Of a stretch of DNA of 64,000 bases, positions 9,735 to 18,202 are shown piece by piece (position 1 is the first letter of the stretch; each line of letters opens with the position of its first letter). The position numbers and the translations under genes are program-made. Location: positions 2,291,615-2,355,614 of the forward strand of contig NZ_AZUQ01000001.1 in NCBI RefSeq assembly GCF_000527155.1, in the 5' to 3' direction. Below the pieces are notes generated by a model. The model was not told the origin of the DNA and made no database searches. It saw nothing but the letters and a program-made list of their open reading frames with translations. Source of the DNA: Haloglycomyces albus DSM 45210. Its GTDB lineage: Bacteria > Actinomycetota > Actinomycetes > Mycobacteriales > Micromonosporaceae.

Positions 9735-11147
9735 ATGTTCGATTACTCACCGGCGCCGGAGTCGGCGCCCGCCCACATCAACGACCATTACGGACTGTTC
9801 ATCGACGGCGAGTTCGTCGAGGCGGACGGTGACCAGGTAGAAGCCTCGATCAACCCGGCGACCGGGGCCGAACTATTCACCTATGCCGGTGCCGGTTCGA
9901 CCGACGTCGTCCGTGCCGTCGCCGCCGCTCGCAAGGCTCAAGCCGACTGGGCCGCCCTACCCGGGCTGGAGCGAGGAAAGTACCTGTACCGCATCGCTCG
10001 TCTGCTCCAAGAACGTGGCCGGGAATTCGCCGTCGCCGAATCGATGGACAACGGAAAACCGATCCGGGAAAGCCGTGACTTCGATATCCCGCAGGCGGCA
10101 CAGCACTTCTTCTACCACGCCGGTTGGGCCGACAAACTCGACTACGTCCGACCGGGCGCGCAGCCGCTCGGAGTGGCCGGGCAGATCATCCCCTGGAACT
10201 TCCCGCTCCTCATGCTGGCATGGAAGATCGCCCCGGCCCTCGCGGCGGGCAATACCGTCGTGTTGAAACCGGCGGAGACCACTCCTTTGACGGCGCTCAA
10301 ATTCGCCGAGCTGTGTCAGGAAGCCGAGTTGCCGCGCGGCGTGGTCAATATCGTTGGAGGAGGACCGCAGACGGGTACGGCTCTGGTGGAATCCGACGTG
10401 GAGAAATTGGCCTTCACCGGGTCCACCGGAGTAGGACGTCGCATCGCGCAGTCCATCGCCGGTTCCGACAAGCGCTTGACACTGGAGCTCGGTGGTAAGG
10501 GTGCCAACGTCGTGTTCGACGACGCCGCGCTGGACCAAGCCGTCGAGGGAGTTTTGAAGGGCGTGTTCTTCAACCAGGGGCACGTGTGCTGTGCCGGTTC
10601 GCGTCTGCTGGTACAGGAGAACATCGCCGAGGAAGTCGTGGAACGCTTGAAGACCCGGCTGTCCACACTGCGTTTGGGAGATCCGCTGGACAAGAACACC
10701 GATATCGGAGCGGTCAATTCCGGCGCGCAGCTCGACCGAATCCGTCAACTGGTGGAGCAGGGCCGTGAGGAAGGCGCACGGTTGTGGGACACCGGAACCG
10801 AGCTTCCCACCGAGGGATTCTGGCACCGTCCCACGATCTTCACCGACGTGCAGCAGTCGCACAGCGTCGCGCAGGAGGAGATCTTCGGTCCCGTGCTGAG
10901 TGTGCTGACGTTCCGGACTCCGCAAGAGGCCATGGTGAAGGCCAATAACACGCCCTATGGTCTGGCGGCCGGGGTATGGACGTCCGACGCGGCGAAACTG
11001 AACTGGGCCGCGGACAAACTACGGGCCGGAATCGTGTGGGCCAATACGTACAACCGCTTTGATCCGGCCAGTCCCTTCGGCGGAATGAAGGAATCCGGAT
11101 ACGGACGTGAAGGTGGACTGCAAGGACTGGAGGCCTACCTCAAATGA
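9735..11147 (+). CDS. Aldehyde dehydrogenase, catalytically complete
   Basis: NAD(P)-dependent ALDH of 470 residues. The classical residues are all present: N155 in IPWNFP, E251 in LELGGKG and nucleophile C285 in NQGHVCCAG (His replaces the usual Gln before it). The start is the ATG at 9735, 2 bp after the deoC stop; an upstream in-frame extension would overlap deoC by 40 codons and is unlikely. Position after deoC suggests it oxidises acetaldehyde or a similar short aldehyde from deoxyribose catabolism, which is inference from context. Confidence 0.92.
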   Translation: MFDYSPAPESAPAHINDHYGLFIDGEFVEADGDQVEASINPATGAELFTYAGAGSTDVVRAVAAARKAQADWAALPGLERGKYLYRIARLLQERGREFAVAESMDNGKPIRESRDFDIPQAAQHFFYHAGWADKLDYVRPGAQPLGVAGQIIPWNFPLLMLAWKIAPALAAGNTVVLKPAETTPLTALKFAELCQEAELPRGVVNIVGGGPQTGTALVESDVEKLAFTGSTGVGRRIAQSIAGSDKRLTLELGGKGANVVFDDAALDQAVEGVLKGVFFNQGHVCCAGSRLLVQENIAEEVVERLKTRLSTLRLGDPLDKNTDIGAVNSGAQLDRIRQLVEQGREEGARLWDTGTELPTEGFWHRPTIFTDVQQSHSVAQEEIFGPVLSVLTFRTPQEAMVKANNTPYGLAAGVWTSDAAKLNWAADKLRAGIVWANTYNRFDPASPFGGMKESGYGREGGLQGLEAYLK

Positions 11148-12031
11148 ATTCCCGATCGGCACAGCGGAGCCAACGCATGAACACTCGACTCAATACCCTG
11201 AAGACCTACAAGATGTACGTAGGCGGAAAATTTCCTCGTTCGGAATCGGGAAGGACCTATGCAGTGACCACGCCCGAGGGTGACCATCTCGCGAACGCTC
11301 CACATGCGACTCGTAAGGACGTTCGCGACGCGGTGGCCAAAGCGCGTGCGGCCCAGTCTGCTTGGGCCGATGCGACCGCCTACCTGCGCGGCCAGATGTT
11401 GTATCGGGCGGCCGAGATGATGGAGGGTCGCTTTGAACAGTACGTCGACGAGCTGGTCGACGCCCAAGGACTGGATCGCGACGATGCCTCCGACGTGGTG
11501 GCCGACAGCATTGACCGTCTGATTCACTACGCGGGCTGGACCGACAAGATCGATGCGGTCCTGTCCAGCAACAATACCGTTGCCGGTAGCTTCTCCAATG
11601 TGACCAGCGTGGAGACTCGCGGGGTGATCGGACTGATCGCTCCGCAGGACGACCCGCTGTACGGCTTTATCGACGCCGTCGGTGCGGCGATCGTGTCGGG
11701 AAACACGGTGGTGGCCGTGACCAGTCACCGTCATCCGCTTCCGGCGCTGAGCCTCGGAGAGGTCTTTGCGACCAGTGACATTCCCGGGGGAGTGGTGAAC
11801 ATTCTCAGCGCCGACGCTGCCGAGGTCGGCTCCTGGCTGGCGTCACACGACGACGTGGACGGTGTCGACCTGACCGGGGTGTCCGATCGCGAGTTGGCGG
11901 CGGAATTGGAGACCAAGGCGGCCAACAGTCTGCGAGTCGTCCGTCGTCCCGGCGCCGATTCCTCCGATTCCCTCGACCGGATTCGCACATGGGTACAGTA
12001 CAAGACCGTGTGGCAGCCCAGCGCCATTTAG
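11144..12031 (+). CDS. Shortened ALDH homologue without the catalytic domain
   Basis: A 295-residue protein that overlaps the stop of the preceding ALDH gene by 4 bp, so translation is coupled. It resembles the N-terminal NAD-binding region of ALDHs (GGKFPRSESGRTY, an internal IGLIAPQDDPLYGF at the place of the PWNFP motif, then SGNTVV), but it stops after the coenzyme-binding half. No ELGGK glutamate and no catalytic cysteine segment follows. The frame is intact with normal codon use, so it does not look like a pseudogene. It may be a structural partner of the full-length ALDH. A second start at MNTRLNTL (11177) is possible. Confidence 0.8.
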   Translation: MNSRSAQRSQRMNTRLNTLKTYKMYVGGKFPRSESGRTYAVTTPEGDHLANAPHATRKDVRDAVAKARAAQSAWADATAYLRGQMLYRAAEMMEGRFEQYVDELVDAQGLDRDDASDVVADSIDRLIHYAGWTDKIDAVLSSNNTVAGSFSNVTSVETRGVIGLIAPQDDPLYGFIDAVGAAIVSGNTVVAVTSHRHPLPALSLGEVFATSDIPGGVVNILSADAAEVGSWLASHDDVDGVDLTGVSDRELAAELETKAANSLRVVRRPGADSSDSLDRIRTWVQYKTVWQPSAI

Positions 12032-12065
12032 AGCGGTAAGAGCCTCGCTCAACGGCAGTCGATAT

Positions 12066-12103
12066 CGCGGCCTCCGCTCCTTTTCTTCGCAGCGGAGGTC
12101 GCG
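12066..12103. terminator. Bidirectional terminator between ALDH-like gene and nhaA
   Basis: CGCG-G-CCTCCGCT (12066-12078) pairs with AGCGGAGG-T-CGCG (12091-12103) with a single mismatch. It contains a CCTTTTCTTC loop. A second hairpin (AACGGTGA...TCACCGTT, about 12117-12150) overlaps the nhaA stop codon. Confidence 0.65.
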
Positions 12104-12142
12104 AACTCGTTTCCGGAACGGTGACGCGACGGCCACGTCGCC

Positions 12143-13540
12143 TCACCGTTCGCCCAGCGGAGAGGTGGTCTCCGAACGCGGACCGTCGGAGTTCTCGGTC
12201 TGACGTCCTCGTGTTGCCGCTGACAGAAGCACGATCGCTACGATCGCGGCAATGGCCGAGGCCCCGAGGACACCGATCTTGGCGGAGTCGAGCAGTTCGG
12301 ACGTGTCGCCGCCGAAAGCCAGTTCGGTGATGAACAGTGCCACGGTGAATCCGATTCCGGCGGTCATGGCCAGTCCCAGCATCATGTTCCACGGAGTGTT
12401 CTTCGGTAGAGCGCCCCACCCCAGTTTCACCATCAGCCAGGCCATCCCGCTGATTCCAACGAACTTTCCGACCAACAGACCGGTCACGATCCCCAAGGTC
12501 ACCGGTTCGCTCGTGGCCTGGCGAAGGATCTCCCCACTCAAGGGCACGCCGGCGTTGGCCAGAGCGAAGATCGGTAGCACGAAGAATGTGGAGAACGGAT
12601 GCAGTCGGTGCTGGATTCGTTCGGTCGGCGGCATGGTTCCGCGCGCCAGCACTTCCAGATGGTGGTTGTTCTGAAAGGTCGCGTCGTCCTGTACAAGTCG
12701 GTCGGCCCAGTCGCGGGCCGCGTCCGGGTTGAACAACGGTTTGGCACTGATCAGGAGGCCCATGACGACGCCCGCGATGGTAGCGTGCACCCCCGACTGC
12801 AACATGGAGAACCACAGGGCGATCCCCAACGCCACGTAGACGGTGGGTGACCATACCCGCAACAGTCGCATCATCACGACCATCGCGACGATCACCCCCG
12901 CCGCCAGCAGCCATTCCAGTGACAGTGACGCCGTATAGAACACCGCGATGACAACAATGGCGCCGAGATCGTCCACAATCGCCAAGGTCAGGAGGAAAAC
13001 CCGTGCGGGTGAGGGTATCCGTTTCCCGAAAAGGGCTACCACCCCGAGAGCAAAGGCGATGTCGGTCGCCATGGGAATACCCCATCCGCTTTGCCCCGGG
13101 CCACCGGCGTTGAAGGCAAGATAGATCGCGGCGGGAAGTACCATGCCGCCGACCGCGGCGGCGATCGGTGTGACGGCGTTCTTTGGTCTGTTCAGTTCCC
13201 CGGAGACGATTTCGCTCTTTATCTCGAGACCGACCACGAAAAAGAACAGTGCCATGAGCCCGTCGTTGACCCAGTGTTGCAGCGACATGTCCACTTGAGT
13301 CACCGTCAAATCCACGGTGATGTGGCTGTGCCAAAAGGAATCATAGCCGGCGGCCCACGGTGAATTGGCCCAGAGCAGGGCGATAACCGCGCAGAGAAAG
13401 AGAACCAGCCCCCCGGCCGGTTCGATCTTCAGGAACTGGGCGGCGGGGCGACCGATGTACCGAGCGATGGCCTTATCGGAGTGCAACAGGGTAGGTCCGG
13501 ACTCCCATAGCCGTTCCCCTTTTGAATGCCGTCCGCTCAT
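12143..13540 (-). CDS. nhaA: Na+/H+ antiporter NhaA
   Basis: Integral membrane electrogenic antiporter exchanging internal Na+ for external H+, used for sodium and pH homeostasis. The 465-residue protein has the family's serial hydrophobic helices and the ion-binding double aspartate in LAIVDDLGAIVVI (TM5), plus the ATDIAFALGVVALFGKRIPSP segment split by the TM4 unwound region. The start at 13540 is fixed by GGAGGG 10 bp upstream; the frame's 63 codons before it are Arg-rich and unlike NhaA. It begins 40 bp after the alpha-dioxygenase stop, so it may be transcribed with that operon. Confidence 0.95.
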   Translation of the reverse strand: MSGRHSKGERLWESGPTLLHSDKAIARYIGRPAAQFLKIEPAGGLVLFLCAVIALLWANSPWAAGYDSFWHSHITVDLTVTQVDMSLQHWVNDGLMALFFFVVGLEIKSEIVSGELNRPKNAVTPIAAAVGGMVLPAAIYLAFNAGGPGQSGWGIPMATDIAFALGVVALFGKRIPSPARVFLLTLAIVDDLGAIVVIAVFYTASLSLEWLLAAGVIVAMVVMMRLLRVWSPTVYVALGIALWFSMLQSGVHATIAGVVMGLLISAKPLFNPDAARDWADRLVQDDATFQNNHHLEVLARGTMPPTERIQHRLHPFSTFFVLPIFALANAGVPLSGEILRQATSEPVTLGIVTGLLVGKFVGISGMAWLMVKLGWGALPKNTPWNMMLGLAMTAGIGFTVALFITELAFGGDTSELLDSAKIGVLGASAIAAIVAIVLLSAATRGRQTENSDGPRSETTSPLGER

Positions 13541-13580
13541 GCTTCGAACCCTCCTTCTCCGACGGTTGCGAGTCCCACGC

Positions 13581-15362
13581 CTATCGCCGTGGCCAAGGCG
13601 CGAACACGTTCTCCACTCCGTCCAGATGCGGGGCCAAACGCGGATGGTGACGACAGATGACCGTTGCCATCGAATTATCGTCGATCCAGCGCAAGCCCTC
13701 GGGCGTATAGATTTCCGGACGGTAGTCATCGGTGAAGAAGCGGTCGCTCTTCAGACGACGGGATGCCATGAGAACGAAGACGCGAAAAGCCGTGTCGGAG
13801 AATCCGAAACCCGCCGGAGGGCGCTCTGCGTACATCCCCACCAGCGAATCCACCGCATCTATGCGGTTGTCGTAGACCTCGCGCATTTCCTCGACCCAGC
13901 GGGTGTTGTCGCTCAAATCCGAGAAACGTTCCACGCGTGGTTTGCCGAGCATGGCACGGAAATCGTTGTAACGCGGAATCTTGCGCTCGCGATCTCGCAG
14001 TATGTCCACGGTTCCCAGATCGAGATGCTCGCCGTTGACCCGTACGAGGTCGCGTAGCACGTTCGGGTGGTTGTGCAAGGTGATCGACCCAGGGTGTTGT
14101 GTGGCCATCGAATACAGCAGATTGTCCTCCCCGAACCCCTCCACGGCCGTGCGAGTTCCATTTCCTTGGAGCGGCATGAAATCGACCGTCGCTATTGGTG
14201 CGTCATTGCGAAACGACCGGATGGAGAATTCATCGGGAATCAGCGGATGCAGCCGGTAGCAGGTCACGAACTCCTCGGTGATGGAATACGGTGCCGCGTG
14301 ATGGTCGGACGGCGAGCCCAGAATTCCCGACAGCGCCTCGTTCTTGGAGACGCGACCCAATTTGGTGCGTACGGTTTTCCCCAGCGCCCCGTACCAGTTG
14401 CAGTTCATGCCGAACTGCAGAACCGGGTGAGGAAGAATCGCCGGGGTCCATTCGACGGTGTGGATTTTGGCCATGAGCGCGGTAGTCACCAACCGCGCGG
14501 TCTGAAACAGCCGTTCGTCACTCCAGGCCCGGTAGTGGCGGCGCAACATGTCGCAGACGGCATTGTGCTCCTTGACGAACATGGTGTGCAGAAGCGCCAA
14601 TCCGGCCCAGTAGTTTTCGTTCATACCGGTCAGGTCCACACCTGGTAGTTCGGGATTCGTCTCCAACGGCAAACGTCCGTAATCGTCGACGATCATCTTG
14701 CCGTGTTCCCCGGTTCGCATGCGGGCATTGTGTTCACGGCTGGAACCGTAGATTTGGGAACCGTCCCACCAGTGCGTCCGGGTGTTGACATAGGTGTCCG
14801 GTCCCTTCGCGTGGTGTGTGGCGGTGGGATCGGGCATGGTACGACGGACGCACATAGGACGGTCGGGCCACGGGTCGTCGGATTCAAGAGGAACCTCGAT
14901 CGGATGCTCCTTCGGAGATTCCCCGTGAAAAAACCAGTCGTGGTTTTGGAACTGAATCCAGGCGGCGGCGAAGAGGTTGACGATCTCCGCCGGTTGAAAG
15001 GATTCGCGATTCAGGAGACTGCGACTGACTTCCCGAGGCGACGGATCCAAATCGGCGTACGGAGAACCGATCTCCTCCAATGCCTGGTTCCGGTCGAATC
15101 GCGTCCACGCCCGGCCCATGTCGACGTCGTCGGCGTCGTATCCGGAACCGTCATAACTGCGATGCCAGGGGAGTTCACCGTCGCGTACCGCGCGTCGTGT
15201 CGCTTCACCGCCCAATACATAGGTGTCGTGCAGGTTGTCCCGACGCATCCTCTCTCGCAGGCGCGCCAGTGCGAGGGTCGCCAGTGGAAACGGCTTCTCA
15301 TGCCATTCCTTCTTGGTGGAGCGACCGGAACGTCGATCGGTGTTCTCAGGATCAAGTACCAT
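13581..15362 (-). CDS. Fatty-acid alpha-dioxygenase-type haem peroxidase
   Basis: A 593-residue animal-haem-peroxidase-superfamily protein closest by motif to fatty-acid alpha-dioxygenases, which insert O2 at C2 of fatty acids to give 2-hydroperoxy acids that are reduced or lose CO2 to the shortened aldehyde. The distal histidine is H141 in NHDWFFH, the proximal histidine H372 and radical tyrosine Y369 lie in CYRLHPLIPD, and H301 in KIHTVEW matches the alpha-dioxygenase motif. Further agreement is seen in WWDGSQIYGS (about 198-207) and LLHTMFVKEHNAVCDML (about 257-273). No signal peptide is visible. The start overlaps the preceding ALDH-like stop by one base. A linoleate dioxygenase or plain peroxidase is the alternative. 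Confidence 0.85.
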   Translation of the reverse strand: MVLDPENTDRRSGRSTKKEWHEKPFPLATLALARLRERMRRDNLHDTYVLGGEATRRAVRDGELPWHRSYDGSGYDADDVDMGRAWTRFDRNQALEEIGSPYADLDPSPREVSRSLLNRESFQPAEIVNLFAAAWIQFQNHDWFFHGESPKEHPIEVPLESDDPWPDRPMCVRRTMPDPTATHHAKGPDTYVNTRTHWWDGSQIYGSSREHNARMRTGEHGKMIVDDYGRLPLETNPELPGVDLTGMNENYWAGLALLHTMFVKEHNAVCDMLRRHYRAWSDERLFQTARLVTTALMAKIHTVEWTPAILPHPVLQFGMNCNWYGALGKTVRTKLGRVSKNEALSGILGSPSDHHAAPYSITEEFVTCYRLHPLIPDEFSIRSFRNDAPIATVDFMPLQGNGTRTAVEGFGEDNLLYSMATQHPGSITLHNHPNVLRDLVRVNGEHLDLGTVDILRDRERKIPRYNDFRAMLGKPRVERFSDLSDNTRWVEEMREVYDNRIDAVDSLVGMYAERPPAGFGFSDTAFRVFVLMASRRLKSDRFFTDDYRPEIYTPEGLRWIDDNSMATVICRHHPRLAPHLDGVENVFAPWPRR

Positions 15363-16783
15363 TATTGTCTCCCAAAACGCTTGCCTAGCTTACGAATGAG
15401 GCCTTCGGCCAGTTTGCGACCGTCGGTGGAGAAGAGCAGTGGGGATCGCAACGGGCTCCACCGAGGACGCGAGGTTGCCTTGGGTTGTGCCAGAGCGCGT
15501 AGTCCGTCGTCACCGCCGACCCGGCCCAGACCTCCCATGCCCCCGAACGGAAGGGTGGGCTGAGTCGCCCAAGCCAGACCGGAGTTCACCGCCGTCATCC
15601 CGGTGCGACTGGTGCGTGCGAGATGGGCGGCGTTTTTCTTGGAGAACACCGAGGAGGCGATTCCTCCAGAGGTGGAGTGTGCCAGAGTTATCGCCTCCCT
15701 AATGGAATCCACTTTAGATATACAGAGGACGGGGCCGGGAATCTCGTCCGTCAGGAGGCGAGCGTCGGTGGGCACGTCGATGAGGACGCTGGGTGGAGCA
15801 TATGGCGGGTTGATCTCATCGGGGCCGCCGATGACCGCGGTAGCTCCAGCGGCGAGCGCCTCGTCCATTGCCGTGCGCAATTGTCCGCACCGTTCGTGTT
15901 TGGTCATCGGGCCCAGGTCCGCCCAGGGATCGTCTGATACGGTCAGTCGATCCGCGCGCTGGGTGACTCGACGTAGGAAAGCGTCGTATACCTCGGCGTG
16001 CGCCCAGGCTCGCTGAATGCCTACAGCGGCTTGCCCCGAGCCGGAAAACGCGGCGTAAACCGCTGCCGCGGCGGCTCGATCGGCATTGGCGTCGGCATCG
16101 ACGATCATGGAGTCTTTGCCGCCGCACTGCATGATGGCCGGAGTCAGATTCTTTGCACAGTCGGCCATAATAGACTGCCCAATCGTCTCGGAGCCGATGA
16201 ACAGTACCGCGTCAACTGAGCTCTGGCAGAGCTGTTGCCCCACTTGACCGTCGCCGTTGACCAGCTGAAGTACGGGTGCGTTGGGCGCGGCGTACTGGAA
16301 CAATCGAGCCAAGGCCTGACCCGTTGCCGGGGCGTATTCGCTGGGTTTGTACACCACCGAGTTGCCGCCGGCAAGGGCGTATCCGATTGAGGAGATACCG
16401 GCGTAGAGCGGAAGGTCGGTGGAACCGATGATGCCCACGGTCCCGTACGGGCGATAACAGAGCGTATTGGTGTATTCGCGGAAGATTCCTTTGGTGGGCA
16501 GTCGTTTCTGTCCCAGTATTCGACGCGCCGACCGGGCTGCCCACATGACCGAATTGACCGCCAAAGAGATTTCCAGAACCCCGGTGGGAATGGGTTTTCC
16601 CGTTTCCCGGTGACACAGCCGCGCCAAATCGCGGGCGTTGTTGCTTATCGCGGCGCACCACCGTAGAAGATGGGATCGTCGCTGCGTAAACCCGATCTCG
16701 TCCCACCATGACGCGATGTCATGAGCCTTCTGCAGGGAAATATTCACATCACTGTGCGTTCCGTTCAATGTGGTCGTCGTCAT
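15362..16783 (-). CDS. ALDH-superfamily protein lacking the catalytic residues
   Basis: A 473-residue protein of full ALDH length and fold pattern, but each classical catalytic position is changed. The PWN motif is STD (D123 for Asn169), the general base is Q219 in MQCGGKD (for Glu268), and the nucleophile position is A253 in SGQAAVGIQR (for Cys302). The 34-residue spacing between the last two is conserved, so the alignment is secure. It overlaps the P450 gene by 4 bp and the alpha-dioxygenase gene by 1 bp. It cannot work as a normal ALDH; possible roles are a non-oxidative aldehyde- or fatty-acid-binding partner, or a scaffold for the alpha-dioxygenase. The frame is intact. Confidence 0.85.
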   Translation of the reverse strand: MTTTTLNGTHSDVNISLQKAHDIASWWDEIGFTQRRSHLLRWCAAISNNARDLARLCHRETGKPIPTGVLEISLAVNSVMWAARSARRILGQKRLPTKGIFREYTNTLCYRPYGTVGIIGSTDLPLYAGISSIGYALAGGNSVVYKPSEYAPATGQALARLFQYAAPNAPVLQLVNGDGQVGQQLCQSSVDAVLFIGSETIGQSIMADCAKNLTPAIMQCGGKDSMIVDADANADRAAAAAVYAAFSGSGQAAVGIQRAWAHAEVYDAFLRRVTQRADRLTVSDDPWADLGPMTKHERCGQLRTAMDEALAAGATAVIGGPDEINPPYAPPSVLIDVPTDARLLTDEIPGPVLCISKVDSIREAITLAHSTSGGIASSVFSKKNAAHLARTSRTGMTAVNSGLAWATQPTLPFGGMGGLGRVGGDDGLRALAQPKATSRPRWSPLRSPLLFSTDGRKLAEGLIRKLGKRFGRQ

Positions 16784-18201
16784 GAACGCTCCTTTCCTCG
16801 GCCCACGGCGGCGGGCACGGGTATGTCGGTCAGGCTCTGCGTGGTGACGCGTTCGGAGACGGTGAAGGCCAGGTTCCAGAACGCGTTGAATTTGGGCAGC
16901 CCCTCACCGGTGCCCACGACGGAGCGACGGCCCCGGAAGGTGGCGCGACGTAGGAAAGAGTTCAAAGCCTCTTGAATCAGAAAAATACCCAGGTCACGGC
17001 CCGGGCATGACCCCGGTCCCTTACTGAAGGGGAGGTAGGCCCAATTGTCCTGGGCCTCGCCGCTCAACCATCGTTCGGGGACGAATCGGTTGGCTTCCTC
17101 CCCTCGTGCCTGCGAGCGCGCCAAAAAATGCGCGGGAACCATGATCGAGGTGCCCGACTCCAACTCGACACCGCCGAGGGAGGTATCCTCCGTCGTCACC
17201 CGCGAGAGGTTGGCGACCATCGGCCACAGGCGTGCGGCGTCACAGATGACGGCCGTCAAATACGGCTGCGCGAGAAAATGATCCTTGCTTCCCCGTCGAT
17301 GAAAACGATCGGCTGTTTCAAGATCGTCGAGGACCCGCACCAGGGAACGTGGATACGAATCCAACAAGGCCAAGGCACGCATGGTAACGGGGCCCAGAAG
17401 CGCAGTGGCCATCAACCAGTGCGGAACCTGCCCCAAGGGACGAACACTCCCGTCGACCGGCAGATCGGACATCGAACCCACCAGTGACCGCGAATCCGCG
17501 CGTGTCGCATAGGCGCCGATCCGGTCTTCCAAACGACGTCGACACCGATCCGAGCGCCGCCTTGCCCCGGGGAGTCGACCGAACCAATTGCCTTCTCTGC
17601 GCAGCGCGGTCAGAAGTTCCGTGACTTCCTCGTCGTCTCGAGCGGCCCGCCCCAAACACACCTGCCGTCCAATGCGATCGAACATTCGTTTTACCGACGG
17701 CCATGACAGTCGACCGGTGACCAGCGCCGAATCCAAGACCTCACCCACCTCGAACGCCACGATCGCCGCGTCCGAACTCGCGGCGCGGGGAACCGGGTGG
17801 TGATAGTCCAAGACCTCGTCGTTCAACTCCCGGCGTCGATCCCGCAACTCGCCACCCGACAACAACAACCCGTCCGGTTGCATCCCTTCCGCCATCGCAC
17901 GTTTCTCCGCCGAGGCGGGAGAGAAAACCGTGGCCGGCTGCGACAACATCTCGTGCGCATCCGAAGAGCTCAGCAGATAAAGCGTGCCGCCCGGGCCCCA
18001 CAGAGGCAATCCATGGTATTTGCGCCGCAGACCGTCGAAATAGCTCACCATGGCCGGGTCGGTCAACCAATGCAGGATCGACCGCGCTCGCGGACGGACC
18101 ATGAGCGTCCCACCCGCAACAGAGGGAACGGTGTGGACCATGAGCGTGGCGATTTTCTCCCAGCCGTTCATGGTGGGCCAGTTGTTCGGAGTCGCGGTCA
18201 T
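16780..18201 (-). CDS. Atypical cytochrome P450
   Basis: A 473-residue P450 with the haem-thiolate loop FSKGPGSCPGRDLG (Cys399). Two canonical elements deviate. The K-helix ExxR is DAAR (D321, R324), and the I-helix oxygen-activation motif is replaced by GPVT (270-273) with no acidic residue before the Thr. P450s that lack the acid-alcohol pair often act on hydroperoxides or use H2O2 rather than O2 and NADPH (CYP74, prostacyclin synthase and CYP152 are examples of the principle). The coupled alpha-dioxygenase would supply a fatty-acid hydroperoxide, which makes this a plausible hydroperoxide-metabolising or peroxygenase P450. No ferredoxin or reductase gene is nearby. It starts 1 bp after the GlcD-like stop. 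Confidence 0.85.
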   Translation of the reverse strand: MTATPNNWPTMNGWEKIATLMVHTVPSVAGGTLMVRPRARSILHWLTDPAMVSYFDGLRRKYHGLPLWGPGGTLYLLSSSDAHEMLSQPATVFSPASAEKRAMAEGMQPDGLLLSGGELRDRRRELNDEVLDYHHPVPRAASSDAAIVAFEVGEVLDSALVTGRLSWPSVKRMFDRIGRQVCLGRAARDDEEVTELLTALRREGNWFGRLPGARRRSDRCRRRLEDRIGAYATRADSRSLVGSMSDLPVDGSVRPLGQVPHWLMATALLGPVTMRALALLDSYPRSLVRVLDDLETADRFHRRGSKDHFLAQPYLTAVICDAARLWPMVANLSRVTTEDTSLGGVELESGTSIMVPAHFLARSQARGEEANRFVPERWLSGEAQDNWAYLPFSKGPGSCPGRDLGIFLIQEALNSFLRRATFRGRRSVVGTGEGLPKFNAFWNLAFTVSERVTTQSLTDIPVPAAVGRGKERS

Positions 18202-18202
18202 C

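Noticed and set aside
12143-13334. Very long Arg-rich antisense-phase frame over nhaA (minus strand, other phase)
   Set aside because: The in-phase frame encodes unmistakable NhaA with a fitted ribosome-binding site; the Arg/Gly-rich translation is a GC-rich shadow.
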